Shown here one piece after another: positions 11,084-22,985 of a DNA stretch of 64,000 nucleotides. Source of the stretch: Chimonanthus salicifolius (taxonomy: Eukaryota; Streptophyta; Magnoliopsida; Laurales; Calycanthaceae); NCBI GenBank assembly GCA_013350335.1, contig CM023540.1, positions 51,008,552-51,072,551 of the forward strand, given 5' to 3'. The number at the start of each line of letters is the position of its first letter. Position 1 is the stretch's first letter. The position numbers and the translations under genes are program-made. The notes under the pieces were generated by a model. That model saw only the letters and a program-made list of their open reading frames with translations, was not told the origin of the DNA and did not search any database.

Positions 11084-11290
11084 TGTTGAGATATATTAGA
11101 AATATATTAGGATTTATTGTTGTATTTCCATTTATGGTTGATAGGATTAGATTATGATTGATTTTGTTATCTATTAATTAGGAAATTAGGATCCCTAAAT
11201 ATTGGGAAAGATTATCTCCTGTACTCCATATATATGGCTTTTATTTAGTGAATTAATACACCAGAGATTATTTTCTCTTAACTTTCAACA
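11084..11290 (+). repeat. Short copia-type 3' LTR (207 bp)
   Basis: The segment starts TGTTGAGATA and ends TTTCAACA, so the termini TGTTGA/TCAACA are perfect inverted repeats. A purine-rich GTGGGGGG tract ends immediately upstream, which identifies this as a plus-strand 3' LTR. It contains a TATATATGG stretch near 11230, consistent with a promoter, and an AATTAATACACCAGAGATTA leader. No matching 5' LTR is in the window. The LTR lies about 0.3 kb upstream of the cereblon-like fragment. Confidence 0.75.
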
Positions 11291-11571
11291 TAGTGCCATG
11301 TCTGTGTGTTCTTTGCGAGTTTGACATGTTGCACCAGTGTCAAACTTTGACATGCCCATGCAACTTAGCTAGTGCAGTAATCTTATAGAAAGCATACTTT
11401 TGAATTCTTTACTCATAAAGAACCTTAAATCCTAATATAATATTTAATCATGTCTGTTGATAAAATTACATCTTTTAACTTCTCATCATATCCATCGACT
11501 TTTGTAAAATGGCTGGCCCTTAATTCTCGTCATTATCATACATGATATCTATAAATGGGTTGTGCAATCAT

Positions 11572-13153
11572 GTGCTTCTTAGAAATTGCTACTCTTCACA
11601 TATCCATCTTCCCCGAATTCACATTGTTTGAACTGTCCATTCAATATAAAGAGAGAAACGAGTTTAATCATCTTCTGAAATTTCTGCAGAACATGCATCT
11701 CCATAGAGTTGTAAGACCCCCTTTTTTTCTTTTCTTTTCGATAGATAGAAGTCACAAAACCATGTTACGTGCATTAATTTATTTCATCTTTTCATTTTTG
11801 GTTTGCAAAATTTCTCAAAGTTGTATTGAAATTAAAATGTACTTATTGTTTCATGCTTTCTTAATTTTAAAAAAAAATCTGATCACATGAGCACTTTTAA
11901 TTTTTTTGCTGTCTTGCATGATGGAAATGATCATTTTGCTTACCTATTTTTGTTTTTGTAAAATGATTGCTTGTTTTGTAGAATGTGATTGCAAAGCGAA
12001 GTGATATGTTGGTTAATGGGCCTCTCAGTGCATTTGCAAACTTACGTGGCTATATGCATGAGGTCATGACTCTATACAATACAAATGGGTTAGCACTCAT
12101 TGGGTCTCCTGTTAAAGAGCATAACTGGTTTCCAGGGTATAATCTTAACCTTTAAATGCTCATACATATATTTACTAATAAAAACATCGGTAATCTTAAA
12201 AAATTAGAAAAACTTTGTCAATTTCAATCACGTCATTCATCATCATTATCACTGCTTTTTACCCCATTCATATGGGTTGGCACTTAATAATTGGATGTGG
12301 CAATTTTTTTTTCCAGACTAATTGCCTATCTGACTTCCTGTAACTTGAATCTGAAACCTTATTGTTGCATTTTAACCCAGAAGGGGATAGGCCCTCCATA
12401 AGTAGGTATATGCCACTTTGAGTAGCGACCACACAGTATTCTTAAGTAGAAGGCAAAAGAATGTTTTTCTCTATTCTTATCTTGTGGCTATGTAATACAC
12501 ATGATATCAGGTGATAAAATGGGTCATTGATACTTGAAATCTGGACCCAGATACTCTTTCATTTCAAACTTTTGATATTTGTATCAGTTGATAAATGTTA
12601 ATTTCCTCTCTAAAAACATGAGTGTGGAGCTACCATAAAAATAACAATGATGTTCTAGATCAACTGACAAATCCGTGTATTATCTCTTCTTAGCACCTGA
12701 TATGCATATGAATTAAGATGCACCATATAGATAGTGTTTGAAATGTACATTGTGCTTACTACTCCTCTAAAAATTGCTGAGTCCATGATCTGCAAGTGAA
12801 TGGCTCCTGAACTTTTACAATTAGTTGTCTAACGAGTCATGAATTTTCCAATTTGATGATGTGTGGTTGGTTGTTACTATGCATCAATAAATATATCATG
12901 TACTCTGCAGGTATATATATCACAATTCAGTTACATTGATTATATTGCCTGTAACTGGTTGTATTCTCTTCACTTTAGACAATGAAAATGCTAATATTCT
13001 CTCCTTGTTTTATCTAGATATGCATGGACGACCGCTACTTGTCTTGCCTGTGAGTCAAACATGGGTTGGCTTTTTACTGCCACCAACAAGAAGTTGCAAC
13101 CAAGATCCTTTTGGGGAATTCGAATGACTCAAGTTGTGGATAGCACTTGCTGA
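11572..13153 (+). pseudogene. Cereblon-like CULT-domain gene fragment
   Basis: Two exons can be joined in frame: 11982-12136 and 13018-13153 (stop TGA at 13151). The intron, 12137-13017, has GT-AG borders. They encode RGYMHEVMTLYNTNGLALIG, HNWFPGYAWTTATCLACESN, MGWLFTATNKKLQ and RSFWGIR, which is the CULT domain of cereblon and its plant homologues. The three pocket tryptophans (NW, AW, GW) and the second CxxC zinc pair (CLAC) are present. A weaker upstream exon (about 11582-11710, donor GTAAGA at 11711) carries SIFPEFTLFELSIQYKERNE and leads in phase into IAKRSDM. The first CxxC pair is not found there. The N-terminal LON-like domain is absent from the preceding sequence, where an LTR sits at 11084-11290. 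In intact homologues the protein is the substrate receptor of a DDB1-CUL4 ubiquitin ligase. I call this a 5'-truncated relic; a gene with distant upstream exons is less likely. Confidence 0.75.
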
Positions 13154-14239
13154 AACTAGGAAGAAAATAGAACTCAATTGAAGTGATGATTCATCAAGAA
13201 GATATACATCAATTGACCTTTCTTCATGCTACTAGGCATGAGCAAGAACAGCAGCAGCAGTGGCATCTGCAGAATTGTCTCTTGAAATTTCAAGAGCATG
13301 TTTGTAGAAAACAAACCTAATTCCTTTGACAAATGGTTCTGTATAATCTGAATCTATTCATTTGGTGGTTTAAAAAATGATTTACCCCAGAAATAAACCT
13401 CTTAGTCATAATTTGGAATGGTCGATGTTGTGCCGTGTTTGCTGCAACTAAACTGATCCCAAGATCTATATCTGGATCGGATCTGATTCATGTTCTACGA
13501 CACTATGCGATGATCCAATGCTAATGATGTGACTCGGCTTATCTTATTGCATTGCATGTAGATCAACAATCCCATTTGAAACATGCACAATGTCTTTCTT
13601 TTGCATTTCATGGAGGCACGAAGCAAGGCCACTCAAAGGAACTTGTGCAGAGCACCATGAATGCACTAGACAGAGATCCAAGAACTCGCCTTATAGAACT
13701 ACCTTGCAAGTTGCTGCTCCAATTTCTTTTTTGCATTGATTTGCAATGTTCAAAAAATTAAACACTGAACTAGTGAGAACCGCAGGCAATTACTAAAATT
13801 AATCCTAAATCAACTTGGATGTGGATATCCAAATCCACCTATCCATACGACCTGCTCTAACATACCGATTTTAAAGTCAGATTTACAATTGACATTCCCA
13901 ATTTCAGTCACTGTTTTGGGATGCAAGCAGGAACCAGACCTGTGATATGAGGTTCCTGCACAAACTGGTTTGTAGAACCTCTCTCTGCGTGTGTACTAAA
14001 TGTAGCCGACAATATTGCCCACTAAAAGAGATCGAGAGAGTTAATGGATGCCTTATAGCTGTTCATGGAAAAAGTGCTCCGAATAAAGGACATAGAAAAT
14101 GTGTGATACCATTTTAAATTGACAAAATTGTGTTATTAACTCAACAGTGATGCACATTAGGCATCTGGTATGAGACCTTTTAAGTCATGTCCCATTTACA
14201 AAGGCTATGGCGTGCAATGTGATTTTTGAATAGAAAAAG
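13154..14239. other. Intergenic, nothing recognised
   Basis: Downstream flank of the CULT-domain fragment. Short open frames (for example 13552-13761) show no family features. Confidence 0.6.
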
Positions 14240-14739
14240 TGTTGGGGAGCAATGCGGAACTCTTCTACTCTATAATATGAAATATGTCAACAACAACAAA
14301 GACGATTAATGAAATGGAGAAAATAAAGATAGCAATAAGAAGAGATGAACACACCGATTTATATGGAAAGCTAATTCAAATCAAAGGCAAAACCATGGGG
14401 CAAAAATCTAAATCCACTATGCAAGAATATGATATACTTTCTCAAGACATTATCTAAAGAAAATAAGATCTCACTCTCTCTACAATAATAGGAACTTTTG
14501 CATGGTTTTTCTCTCTCCTAACTCTCTTTTCTACTCTAAAGTCGAGAACAAAGTTGTGCTTTTTTATAAAATAAGAGAATAGGAAATGACTTATAAGCCA
14601 CCCACACATGTGAAGAAATTCACATGTGCCACACACCATTAAATATGGGCCCCATAACTTATTTTCCTATATTTGAAAAATTCACTCATATAGCTAAAAA
14701 TAAGTGAGACGGCATGAGGATGGCCACTAAAACTCAACA
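14240..14739 (-). repeat. LTR with polypurine tract, minus strand (500 bp)
   Basis: On the plus strand the segment runs from TGTTGGGGAGCAATG to AAACTCAACA. It is followed by GCCTCCCCTTTAAG at 14740-14753. On the minus strand this reads CTTAAAGGGGAGGC and then TGTTGAGTTT, which is a polypurine tract next to the start of a 3' LTR. The rest of the element (to the right, up to about 17217) has no recognisable coding sequence. Confidence 0.65.
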
Positions 14740-14753
14740 GCCTCCCCTTTAAG

Positions 14754-17217
14754 ACTTACGAGGGAGACATGCAGCATGCATTTTGCATACGAATGGTCCA
14801 ACAAACCAATGTTCATATTATTGGTACTTTGGTTAGGTCTTCGTCATCATATTTGATGGAATTTTAGTTTTGTGAATTATCTTTAGCTCTACCGGTACTA
14901 ATTGTACCATGCAGACGCATTTGTAGAAATAAGGGCCTTATTTTGGACAAAAGCCTATAATAAAATAATAGTTGTAAGTTCAAGTCTCATAGATATTAGA
15001 TAGATAGTCGATCTATAACAATAAATTGTAAAATATAAATATAGGTCAATCGTAGATTGATGGATGAATGACATAGTTGATGATGAGAAGACTCTTAATT
15101 TGCTTAAATTTTGCAGAATTTTTAATAAATTGACTAATTTTAACAAACTTTTGTCCCAAAATTGTTTTTCCGCGGTCTAAGTACATACACTATAGGTCTA
15201 AGCTCATTTCCAGTCATTTGGGTTTGAAAATGTTTATCTAAGAAGCCGATATTTTAGTAAGAAGGTCCATATATGAATTTACTTTCTTTCCTTGAGTCGC
15301 AAGCAATTAACCAAGTCAACAAGAGAGAAAGTAGCATACAAGGATGCACCATGGGCGCCTAGGAGGATTTCTAGTTCAATTTTTTTTTTTTTCACATTTA
15401 TCTTGAATAAATTGTGTGTTTAATTGTGTTTGGATGGGTGATATGGAATCATGTACAATTGGAAAAGCATAAGGTGTAGTAATTTTTATAATGCTCCACT
15501 ATATCAAGGCCATAGGTGACCATGAGCCATACTCATGCCTCTGTCTATTTCAATTGAGTCTCATTTTGTGGTGAATTGTCATTTTATATTTCTTGTCAAA
15601 TTTAGTTTTAATTATTGTACAATTTTATAGTACAAGAATCATAATTTACCATTGTACGTTAAAGGGTTTTTAATTTCTATGCTGGTGATGAATTTTACTT
15701 AGTATCTATTTACTTTTGTGATAGAATTAGATTTCAGTTTAACCAATTAATTTTGTGACTTTTCTCTAATTTTTAGAGCCAAAACTTGTTGAAGTTTTCT
15801 TCAATTTCGGTGAAATTTAAGGATCTTATCCAAATCACCCATAAGTAAATACATCATAGATTTTTTCTAAATTTTCTGTAAGAGCCATAATTGAATTTCT
15901 CTAAATCTAGCTGCCATTGCCTAGGTCTCAAAACCCAATTTTAAGTGGATTGATCTAAGATTTCCTCTATCTCATAGAGTCTAAACTTAATTTTCCTTAG
16001 ATCTAGTTTTCTAATGAAGATCTTAAAATCTCATTAATAAAACCAAAAGCATGTTTTCTATAATTTGAATCTTGGCTTTCATCACTCTACTACATCTCTT
16101 AGTCAACGATATTACAAATTAATGTGTTTAGTTCTAGAGTAAAATGCTAGATTCATAGCTAAATGTATAGTACTCTATCACACTTAAACACACACTTTGA
16201 AGTCCTACATAGAGGGATACTTGCTACCTCCTTATCTTTTTACAATATGCTAAAAGAATCAAAGCATTCTCCATCAGACACGTGTCTTTATTACACCAGC
16301 ATTGCATCATTATTACATAAAAATTAAAAATCCTAACAATAACTAAAGAGTTGAAACCCAAGCTTTGAAGGATTCATATTCTAATTGTGATTGCTTACCT
16401 TTCAAGAAAAGGTGTGAAAGGAATCTTATAATGTTAATTAAGGAGGTGAAAGAACAGTGCTGTTACAATCCCTTATAATTGGCAAATGAACCTTCTAAAT
16501 TAATTAAAATAAGTCCAAATTGAAGGATTAAAGGCCCAACCCATGTATGTACCCCATGGGCCTTTCACTTCTTAGCATTTTAGCCCAAAATGCCTATCGA
16601 AAGGCCCTCTTTTTGAACTCTCAAAATTTTCATGGGGTTGCAAGGTAATTTATACAATCTTGTCATCAAATTCATCTTTGTAATGATGATTCTCAAGGAT
16701 GCCCACATCAAAACTATATTTGAAAAGATCACTGTCTCAATCTCCCATTTGATGTTTGCGGATAAATTGATGCTATTCTTTCATTTGAATTTGATATGTT
16801 TCTTTTTCCTATGGAGCAATTACCTATTAATACCATGAGATTTGAATCAACAACTTTAAAGTCGTAAATAATAACACTTATCAATTGTGTTAAGTTTTTA
16901 AATAGGCCAATCTATAGTTTTTATTTTAAAATTATATTGGTTGATAGTCATGCCAAGTGTTTGTCTTAAAATTATTATAAAAGTGTGTATATTTATTACA
17001 GGGTGGTCTGTGGTAAAAATAAATTGACCTTGGGAACAAGTAGCTAACCTTTGAAGTTAATAAAATCATGACTTTGGGATCAAAAGTTGTTATGCATGTC
17101 GCTATGATCATATTCCGTGGTTTAAAAAAGGAAAAAACAACTAGATTGGACTAATTGTGGCCTTAATTATTTTAAGACATGTTTGAATCCTTAAAATAAA
17201 GGCTAAACAGGCTTTTA
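14754..17217. other. Intergenic, nothing recognised
   Basis: AT-rich. It could include the decayed interior of the retroelement whose LTR ends at 14739, but no protein motif is visible on either strand. Confidence 0.55.
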
Positions 17218-17322
17218 TGTTGGAGATTAGACCCAACCCACATTCACCATTAAATCACAGGTCAAACACACACACAAGCAAGAACACGAAGAACCAAGAT
17301 ATACGTGGTTCGGCAATGTTGC

Positions 17323-17859
17323 TGTAATGACCTGGCCTGAATAAAGAGCTTAGGGCTTGACTCAGTAAGAAATTGTCCGTTCTAGTTCTCGCACACAAGC
17401 GAGCCCGCACGGTTTTGCTTTTGGGCCCGGGCCCAAAACGCGTCCTGCTTGAGTACAAGTGGGTAGCCTCATATATACCCCATCCTCTCTCCCTTCATTA
17501 CCAATGTAGGACTTTCTCACATCAATTCAGGGTGCCACAATCACTCCCCCTAAAGCCTCGAGCCGCCCCCGGCTCAACAACATCAGGGAAGGAGGAAGGC
17601 CAACACAGTCCGAGTGTAGAACCTCGGCTTTGATACCAAATTTGGAACTACCCGACCCGAATACAGGGCTTAGGGCTTGACTCAGCAAGAAATTGTCCGC
17701 TCTGGGCCTAGCACACAAGCGAGCCCGCACGGTTTTGCTTTTGGGTCCGGGCCCAAAACGCGTCCTACTTGAGTACAAGTGGGTAGCCTCATATATACCC
17801 CATCCTCTCTCCCTTCATTACCGATGTGGGACTCTCCCACATCGATTTAGGGTGCCACA
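17323..17859 (-). mobile_element. Complete TRIM retrotransposon (537 bp)
   Basis: Two direct repeats of exactly 217 bp, 17323-17539 and 17643-17859, flank a 103-bp interior. On the minus strand each starts TGTGGCACCC and ends next to a TG/CA border. The interior carries TTTGGTATCAAAGCC (primer site, about 17626-17640, next to LTR 17643) and GGCTTTAGGGGGAGTGAT (polypurine tract, 17540-17557, next to LTR 17539). Flanks are GTTGC and ATTGC, a target duplication with one mismatch. There is no coding capacity, as expected for terminal-repeat retrotransposons in miniature. By eye the two LTRs differ at about 20 positions, so the insertion is not recent. Confidence 0.9.
17822..17844. promoter_or_regulatory. 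Perfect hairpin CGATGTGGGA-CTC-TCCCACATCG in TRIM LTR
   Basis: A 10-bp stem with a 3-base loop sits near the minus-strand start of the LTR, about 35 bases ahead of a GGTATATATGAGG TATA-like box. The copy in the other LTR (17502-17524) has several changes. The right arm contains the AGTCCCACAT motif that recurs at 4668 and, reversed, at 26551. This looks like the LTR promoter's upstream element; function is an inference. Confidence 0.6.
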
Positions 17860-19345
17860 ATTGCCTACATCCACGGAGAGTGCTTAGAATCCACTAAGAG
17901 GAAGAATGCCCATACAAGCTACAAGGATTAATACATCCTACCCACCCTTCCTCTCAGTCACTTTCCTCTTTGTTTCTCCCCAAGAGAAACTACACCAGCC
18001 AAATAAACCCTACAGAAAGAGACATTATATAGTGTCTTACAATAAACAGGGCCTGGGCCTGAGCCTGTACCCATTAGACAACTCTGGCCCAATAAGGCTT
18101 TGAGCCATAAATCTAACAAACTCCACCTTCGTGAAAAAGCCCAACAACATGAAAATTGTTGCCTTCAGATTATGACACCTCCACCTGCTGTGTAGTACCT
18201 CTAGTTCTGCATCTCCTGTAAGGCGTCCATCCTTCCTTGGGATGCTCCTCTAGTCTTGAGTAAGACTGTAAAGCCCAACCGGGGTCCACCTTGATCATTC
18301 TTGCCTGAGTCCCTAGGTTACATTTGCAACTCTGCACCAAATGGGCTCCACCTCAAACCATAGCCGGCTCCACCTCAAACCATAGCTATCGAGATCCATG
18401 TTGCCTCTACAACTCCGCACCAAATGGGCTCCATCTCGAGCAATGTCGCCCGAGTCCCTTGCACCGCCGTTGACCACTCCCGACTCCTCCAATATTTTTT
18501 ATTCCTCCTCTTTTCCAAATCTACACAGGTCACCGCATAGATCTCTTTGCTACGGTCGCACAGGGAAGACAGATCTCAATTTTGAGTCCTGATGACTCCA
18601 GGAACTGCAAATTAATCTGGACCGTTGATTTTTCCTACTAAAGGAGTATCTGAATATGTGACCCTGCGGGGTCACCCGAAACTGTAGTCCTGCTGATCAC
18701 CATATAAGCATATTGTAGTCTTACGGGACTACCCCAATTTGTAGTCCCTCGAGTGATCATCTGAAACAGTGGTCTCACGAGTGCACAAGAAATGGTGGTC
18801 CTCCAGACCACCAAAACTTCTTTTTTTTTAATATCCTTTTCTTCTTCCACTCGTTTTGCCTGAAACGAGTGGAATCCTTGATGTTCTGCCTCCACCTGTG
18901 ATGCCCCGAATTTTAGAAATTATTATAATTAAATTTGTATTAGTTATTGAGATTAATATGAATTAATTATTTAATTAGAGAAAATAAGAGGTTGATTAAT
19001 TGAGGAAATTAATCGTCGGATGTCACAGTCGGAAATTAAATGTATAAGATTTAATTAATATGATTCGATCACATGACATGCCACGTAAAAAGGGACTCAA
19101 GTGGTACACCTTAAAGACATAAGGGCGAAATAGGAATGGAAAAAGCCAACACATGATTTGACCAAGTCACACACAGTGGAAGTGGTTCCACTTCCACCGC
19201 ATGAACAGTAATCCCCTTAGTGCATGCGTATGGCAGTGTGGATGTTTTCACTTTTCATGCACACGACTCCCCACTCGCCCACTCTGTGCGCACGGCAGTT
19301 CCATCTGCCACTTCATATACGCACGACACTTCTTTCCCCTCCTCT

Positions 19346-19367
19346 CCCCCCCCCCCCCCCCCCCCCC
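19346..19367. repeat. Poly(C) run, 22 bases
   Basis: Homopolymer C tract within the solo LTR. The run length is likely to vary or to be miscalled. Confidence 0.95.
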
Positions 19368-19635
19368 TTCTTTTTCTTTACACGGCAACTCCACTCCCTA
19401 AACTTTCTACTGAGAAACCCATCTCCCCACTATGAAAGCCAAGAAGGAAAAGCAAGGAAAGAATCAAGAGGAAGGAAAGGAAAGGAAAAGAGGGAGAGGC
19501 GAAAAAGGGATGACAAAAAGGAATTACGGAAAGCGTCGTGAAAGGTTGGTGTAATTTTCTAAATTAATATTTAGATTTAAATAAGAGTCTAGGGTGATTT
19601 AGAATCAACCCTGTGAAATTTCGTTACTAGAAGAA

Positions 19636-21080
19636 TGCACGACTTAAAGGGGGGGTGAATAAGTCAGTTTTCAATTTTAATTCTTTTTTAAAATTTTCTT
19701 AATCGATTTATACTTTAAGTAAATAAAATATTCAATGAGTTATATTCACCTTCAAATTAACTGCTGTTCATAAAACTAACTGATCAATGTATGTGTGTGA
19801 TATGTGAACAAGTATTCAATCCAAGCATTCAATCACATATAAACACAGATATTTTATAGTGGTTCGGTTTCAATAAACCTACATCCACTATCAGACTTCC
19901 CAACTCTAGGGTCGTCCCAAATATACTATGTAAGGGTCTCACACCCAAATAATATAGCCTAGTTTTTTATAGAGGTTCAACCCAATTGGTCTAATCCTCT
20001 ATACCTATTTTTTAGAGTGGTTCGAACACACTGTTCTAATCCACTTTACAATGTTTAAAAAAAAAAAGGAAGAAGAAATACTTGCCTTGGGCCTTAACCA
20101 GTTTTCCTTTAAGCTCTTTCTTCTTCACTGAATCTGTGTGCTCCTTTCCATCAAATCAGCATCATCAAAGTATTCATCGGCATAACAGTAGGACTTGGGT
20201 ATGACTGGTTTTATAGTTCTATATGAACACCTTACTCTTCATCAGGATTGGGGTATTGATTACGCAGACATTCACTAAGGATGATGATGAAGAAGGTGTA
20301 AAGAGGGAACACTGAATGATCTGGACACACTGCTATACTTTTCCTGTTTTTCTCTGTGTGTTCGGTCCATCTTACATACAGCTTACAATTTATTTATAAG
20401 ACTATCTGCAGTATTGCAATAAGTCACGCCCACGAAGCCTCGAGGCTTCCAATGATGCCTCATGGCAGGTAAATATGGAAAGACAACACATATATGCATA
20501 AGTTAATCTGTCTATTAAAACAGTAAGAATCCAACCACCTCGTATGCCATCGTGCATGATTTGCAGTAGATATATCTTAGCCATCAATCAAGGATTAGAT
20601 GGGAAGAATGTAAATGAGTTTACAACTCATGGAGGAGCCTTTCCATTCTTGTTATACATGGCCAGCTCCCCAATGGTATTAAATTCAAACTATGTGAGGT
20701 GACAACATCTCACCATGTGGATATATTCTTTTACCATAATTAACTCCTAATAAAAAAGGACACAGATTTTAACTTCCTAAATCTGTAGGAAACTGAGTCA
20801 GTAAGACACAAAGTCAGCTGCATTACAGTTGTCCAAAATACAACTCATCACACTCAGCACAACTGGCTGCGAGGCCTCGGCAAACTGTATGAGGCCTCGA
20901 GGCTGAAAGTCACTTATTATCTTGTTTTCCAGTTTATAACCAATTGACTTCTAAAGTTTTTGACTTAGCCTAAGGTCTCCTATGGTTCACTTACCTGTGT
21001 GCCAATACCGTATTTGGTGTAGACTCTTCAATTTCATGGTAGATCTTCTTATACATCTAAGGTAAGTCCAACTGAGTCAC
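19636..21080. mobile_element. Probable insertion inside the solo LTR
   Basis: From about 19636 (CGACTTAAAGGGGGGGTGAA) the sequence changes character. It carries ATTTTATAGTGGTTCGGTTT and repeated TAGAGGTTCAACCC/TTAGAGTGGTTCGAA blocks typical of plant retroelement leaders. LTR-like sequence seems to resume near 21080 (AACAAGGGTGACTCAG). No termini or target duplication could be fixed and no coding domain was found. Confidence 0.35.
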
Positions 21081-22079
21081 GTAACAAGGGTGACTCAGAC
21101 GAACCGGGGCATTTACACCTTGGACGAATACAGATCTATAGAATGAAAATGGGACCGATTCGGGAATTGTCGGGTATTCTCCCCAATTCAGGGATTGAGT
21201 TCAAATCCGTGAAATTGTTTGTTAAATTGGGATTGTGGAAAGGAATTGGAATTGATGAAGAAAAAGATCATTTTTTCTTTTATTATTGTTAATTACTGTT
21301 CTTCTCATAATTAATGATTTATTTTATTAATATTTTATTATAAAGAATAGAATAAAGATAACAGGGATTCTACATATTGTTTCTTTTGGGAGAAATTGGT
21401 CCACAGATTTGAGGATTTCCATCTGTAAGTGTTATTTTGGAAATAAATCACTTCAATCTTGGAATTCTCATATTCTTGTTTGTAATTCTAAGTTACACCA
21501 TAGATTAAACTCTAGAATTGACAGAATTAGCTAATTACAACATTTGGGGATTTAAAATTCATGAAATACAGAACCCAACCTGCGTACGGCTGTATAACCA
21601 GCAGTTTTCCCAACCAAGAAGACCTCAGCCGAAACCATCCCATCCACTCCACCTCTCTCTCTCTATCTCAAGTTTCTTCTTCTTCTTCTTCAAATTCCTC
21701 TGTTCCCCTCTGAGACAAGAAAACGAATCTGGATCGGTTTTGGGACCTGAGGAAGATTGGAGTTCCTGCTGCCATTTGTCTCTCAAGTTGCAGTGGGTAG
21801 ATTGGGTTTTGATTGTTTTTATTTCCGTTAATACAAATTCTCCGACTCTGTTTAGTCCATCGAAAAGACCCCTCAGGCCATCAAGGGTCTGAAACAACTC
21901 GGTGCCCTTGTTGATGCCGAAGAAAGCCAAGGAAACATGGGTTTTTCTCCTACTTTGGTGGGTAAATAGTAGGTTTTTGTTGCATTTCGTGTTTCTAGGT
22001 CAGTCACGAAAATGATAATTTTGAGGACGAATGGATTGCAGATGTTGTTGGTTTCCTTGTGGTTTCAAAAAAAAAAAAA

Positions 22080-22985
22080 ATCTAGCTTCAGTGATTCATT
22101 CAAGCAGAAGGAGAATAGAGAAGTATGTGTACAGTGGATAGTTATTGTTTCTCTTCCTCCATTTCAATCATACTCTTCCATCCACCAAGTTCTCCATTAT
22201 GCCCGCAAGGTATTCCATCAAATTCCCCACCGAAAAACCTGTACTGTAAATATCTTGAAATCAAAGAAGCCTCTTGCCAAAAATGCCTCCCACAAATGGA
22301 AAACTGGTAACAGAGACATTGACACACAACCACCTCGAAAGCTGGCAAAAAGGGCACTACTGACAAAGCAGGAGAGTTAAGGAGAATCACCGATGAGCAA
22401 GAGATAGCTTTGGAATCAAAGGAAGTGTATGATGTGTCTGAGGCACCTTCCACAGCTGTCACTGCCAGCCATCTGATATAGTGGACAATCTCATTGCCTG
22501 GAGGGCCATGCATACACTCTGCCTCTATATCCAAACATGTGGCTGATATTCCACCTTCAGAACTTCTCATTTTGAACTACTTCCTTATGCCACCAAAAGA
22601 CATCTTAAGCAGCATGATCACTGTGCAACAAGGAGTGGGAAAGCCAAGTGCTTTCGGTAATGGAGAAAGCGACAAAGGGATCATTGTCACAGCTTTCAAA
22701 GAAGGCAACAGTTCTGCTGGCAGCCGCCTATGACGGGTTTACATTGCCAGAATTGTGTTTGCACTACCTCTTTGGATCAAAGAATGCAGAGGGGCTAGCG
22801 GTATCATCAGCGGTGGCATGGCTGGGCAGGTCTGAGATGTTGAGATTGGTGAGGTATTTGGGGAAGTGGCTGAGGAAGTATGAAAGGTTTCCTGAGGCTT
22901 CAGTTACTGGTGTTCAAGAGTTGGAAAGCTTCAGATGTGTTCCATCACTAGAGTCAATTATGAGGTGTACTAGGGCAAGTCTTTG
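22080..22985 (+). pseudogene. Frameshifted fragment of a host gene, unnamed
   Basis: A protein-like segment runs in one frame from about 22623 to 22985: EWESQVLSVMEKATKGSLSQ, VLLAAAYDGFTLPELCLHYL, LRLVRYLGKWLRKYERFPEA, then CVPSLESIMRC and a stop. Just upstream, another frame gives PPSELLILNYFLMPPKDILS, so there is a frameshift near 22610. Further upstream (22094-22380) a basic segment contains ILKSKKPLAKN and PPRKLAKRALLTKQ. The composition is that of an ordinary globular host protein, not a transposon enzyme. It resembles a conserved plant family that I cannot name with confidence. No introns are evident. It lies within the chromovirus-type LTR, so it is a captured or retrocopied fragment. 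A pyrimidine-rich stretch at 21640-21700 may be its old leader. Confidence 0.45.

Noticed and set aside
13552..13761. Small plus-strand gene downstream of the CULT-domain fragment
   Set aside because: No family resemblance, no upstream signals, and ordinary length for chance frames in this composition.
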